A stretch of 64,000 nucleotides of DNA. Source: Cladophialophora immunda (Eukaryota > Ascomycota > Eurotiomycetes > Chaetothyriales > Herpotrichiellaceae). Below, in pieces: positions 63,931 through 64,000 of this stretch. The translations under genes were made by a program, and so were the position numbers. Location of the stretch: positions 992,001 to 1,056,000 of the forward strand of contig NW_015622545.1 in NCBI RefSeq assembly GCF_000835495.1. Direction: 5' to 3'. The first letter of the stretch is position 1. Each line of letters begins with the position of its first letter. The notes beneath the pieces were generated by a model. The model was not told the DNA's origin. It made no database searches and saw only the letters and a list, made by a program, of their open reading frames with translations.

Positions 63931-64000
63931 CTGCGACGGTCACTCTTCTATCATTCCAACTGCGCCATTCCTGGCATTGCAAGTGTCATGCGGATCGTCG
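63931..64000 (+). other. Window end, unassigned
   Basis: Sequence after the E1 alpha similarity ends; no continuation of that gene is visible before the window ends. Confidence 0.3.

Overview
This window looks like a repeat-rich stretch of a filamentous ascomycete genome (Pezizomycotina). The clearest landmark is a MAT1-2-1 mating-type gene on the minus strand (32754-34154), with an intact MATA_HMG box and a 45-nt fungal intron. Its HMG residues look most like Eurotiomycetes to me, but the class is only a guess. Other fungal signs are short GT-AG introns, a CT-rich tract upstream of MAT1-2-1, and fragments of conserved ascomycete genes (AP-2 alpha, multi-CCHC zinc-knuckle protein, pyruvate dehydrogenase E1 alpha, allantoate-type MFS permease). 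I see no prokaryotic operons, rRNA, convincing tRNA, CRISPR array or transposase.

Layout. 0-0.7 kb: an open frame with a degenerate SET domain, followed by a 71-bp minisatellite. 2-24 kb: almost entirely interleaved dispersed repeats and tandem arrays. Inside them sit repeated, broken pieces of host genes: the AP-2 alpha N-terminus, a multi-zinc-knuckle protein, a RING/SNF2-like protein and two unidentified proteins. A composite unit of 2.4-3.9 kb with a recognisable internal order occurs at 3.3-7.2 kb and 16.6-20.0 kb (plus) and again at 45.4-49.35 kb and 52.9-55.3 kb (minus).

24.7-44.3 kb is the most interesting region. Two long imperfect inverted-repeat arms (24735-29035 and 38900-44345) enclose about 9.9 kb holding three intact-looking genes: a coiled-coil protein (minus) whose three 5' introns are near-copies of each other, MAT1-2-1 (minus), and a nine-finger C2H2 protein (plus) with a 10-residue C-terminal repeat. 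An open frame at 35334-35789 lies head-to-head with MAT1-2-1 and could be a remnant of another mating-type gene. APN2 and SLA2, the usual flanks of MAT in this group, were not recognised.

49-64 kb: lower repeat density and a scatter of single, broken fragments of metabolic genes on both strands: CaiB/BaiF CoA-transferase, MFS permease, PRISE-like reductase, HMG-CoA lyase, short-chain dehydrogenase and PDH E1 alpha. All are short, and those examined closely carry frameshifts or stop codons.

Only four frames have good support as functional genes or near-genes: SET-like, coiled-coil, MAT1-2-1 and C2H2. Most other long open frames are by-products of GC-rich repeats. Identities of gene fragments are from recalled family motifs, not from a search; repeat percentages are estimates by eye.
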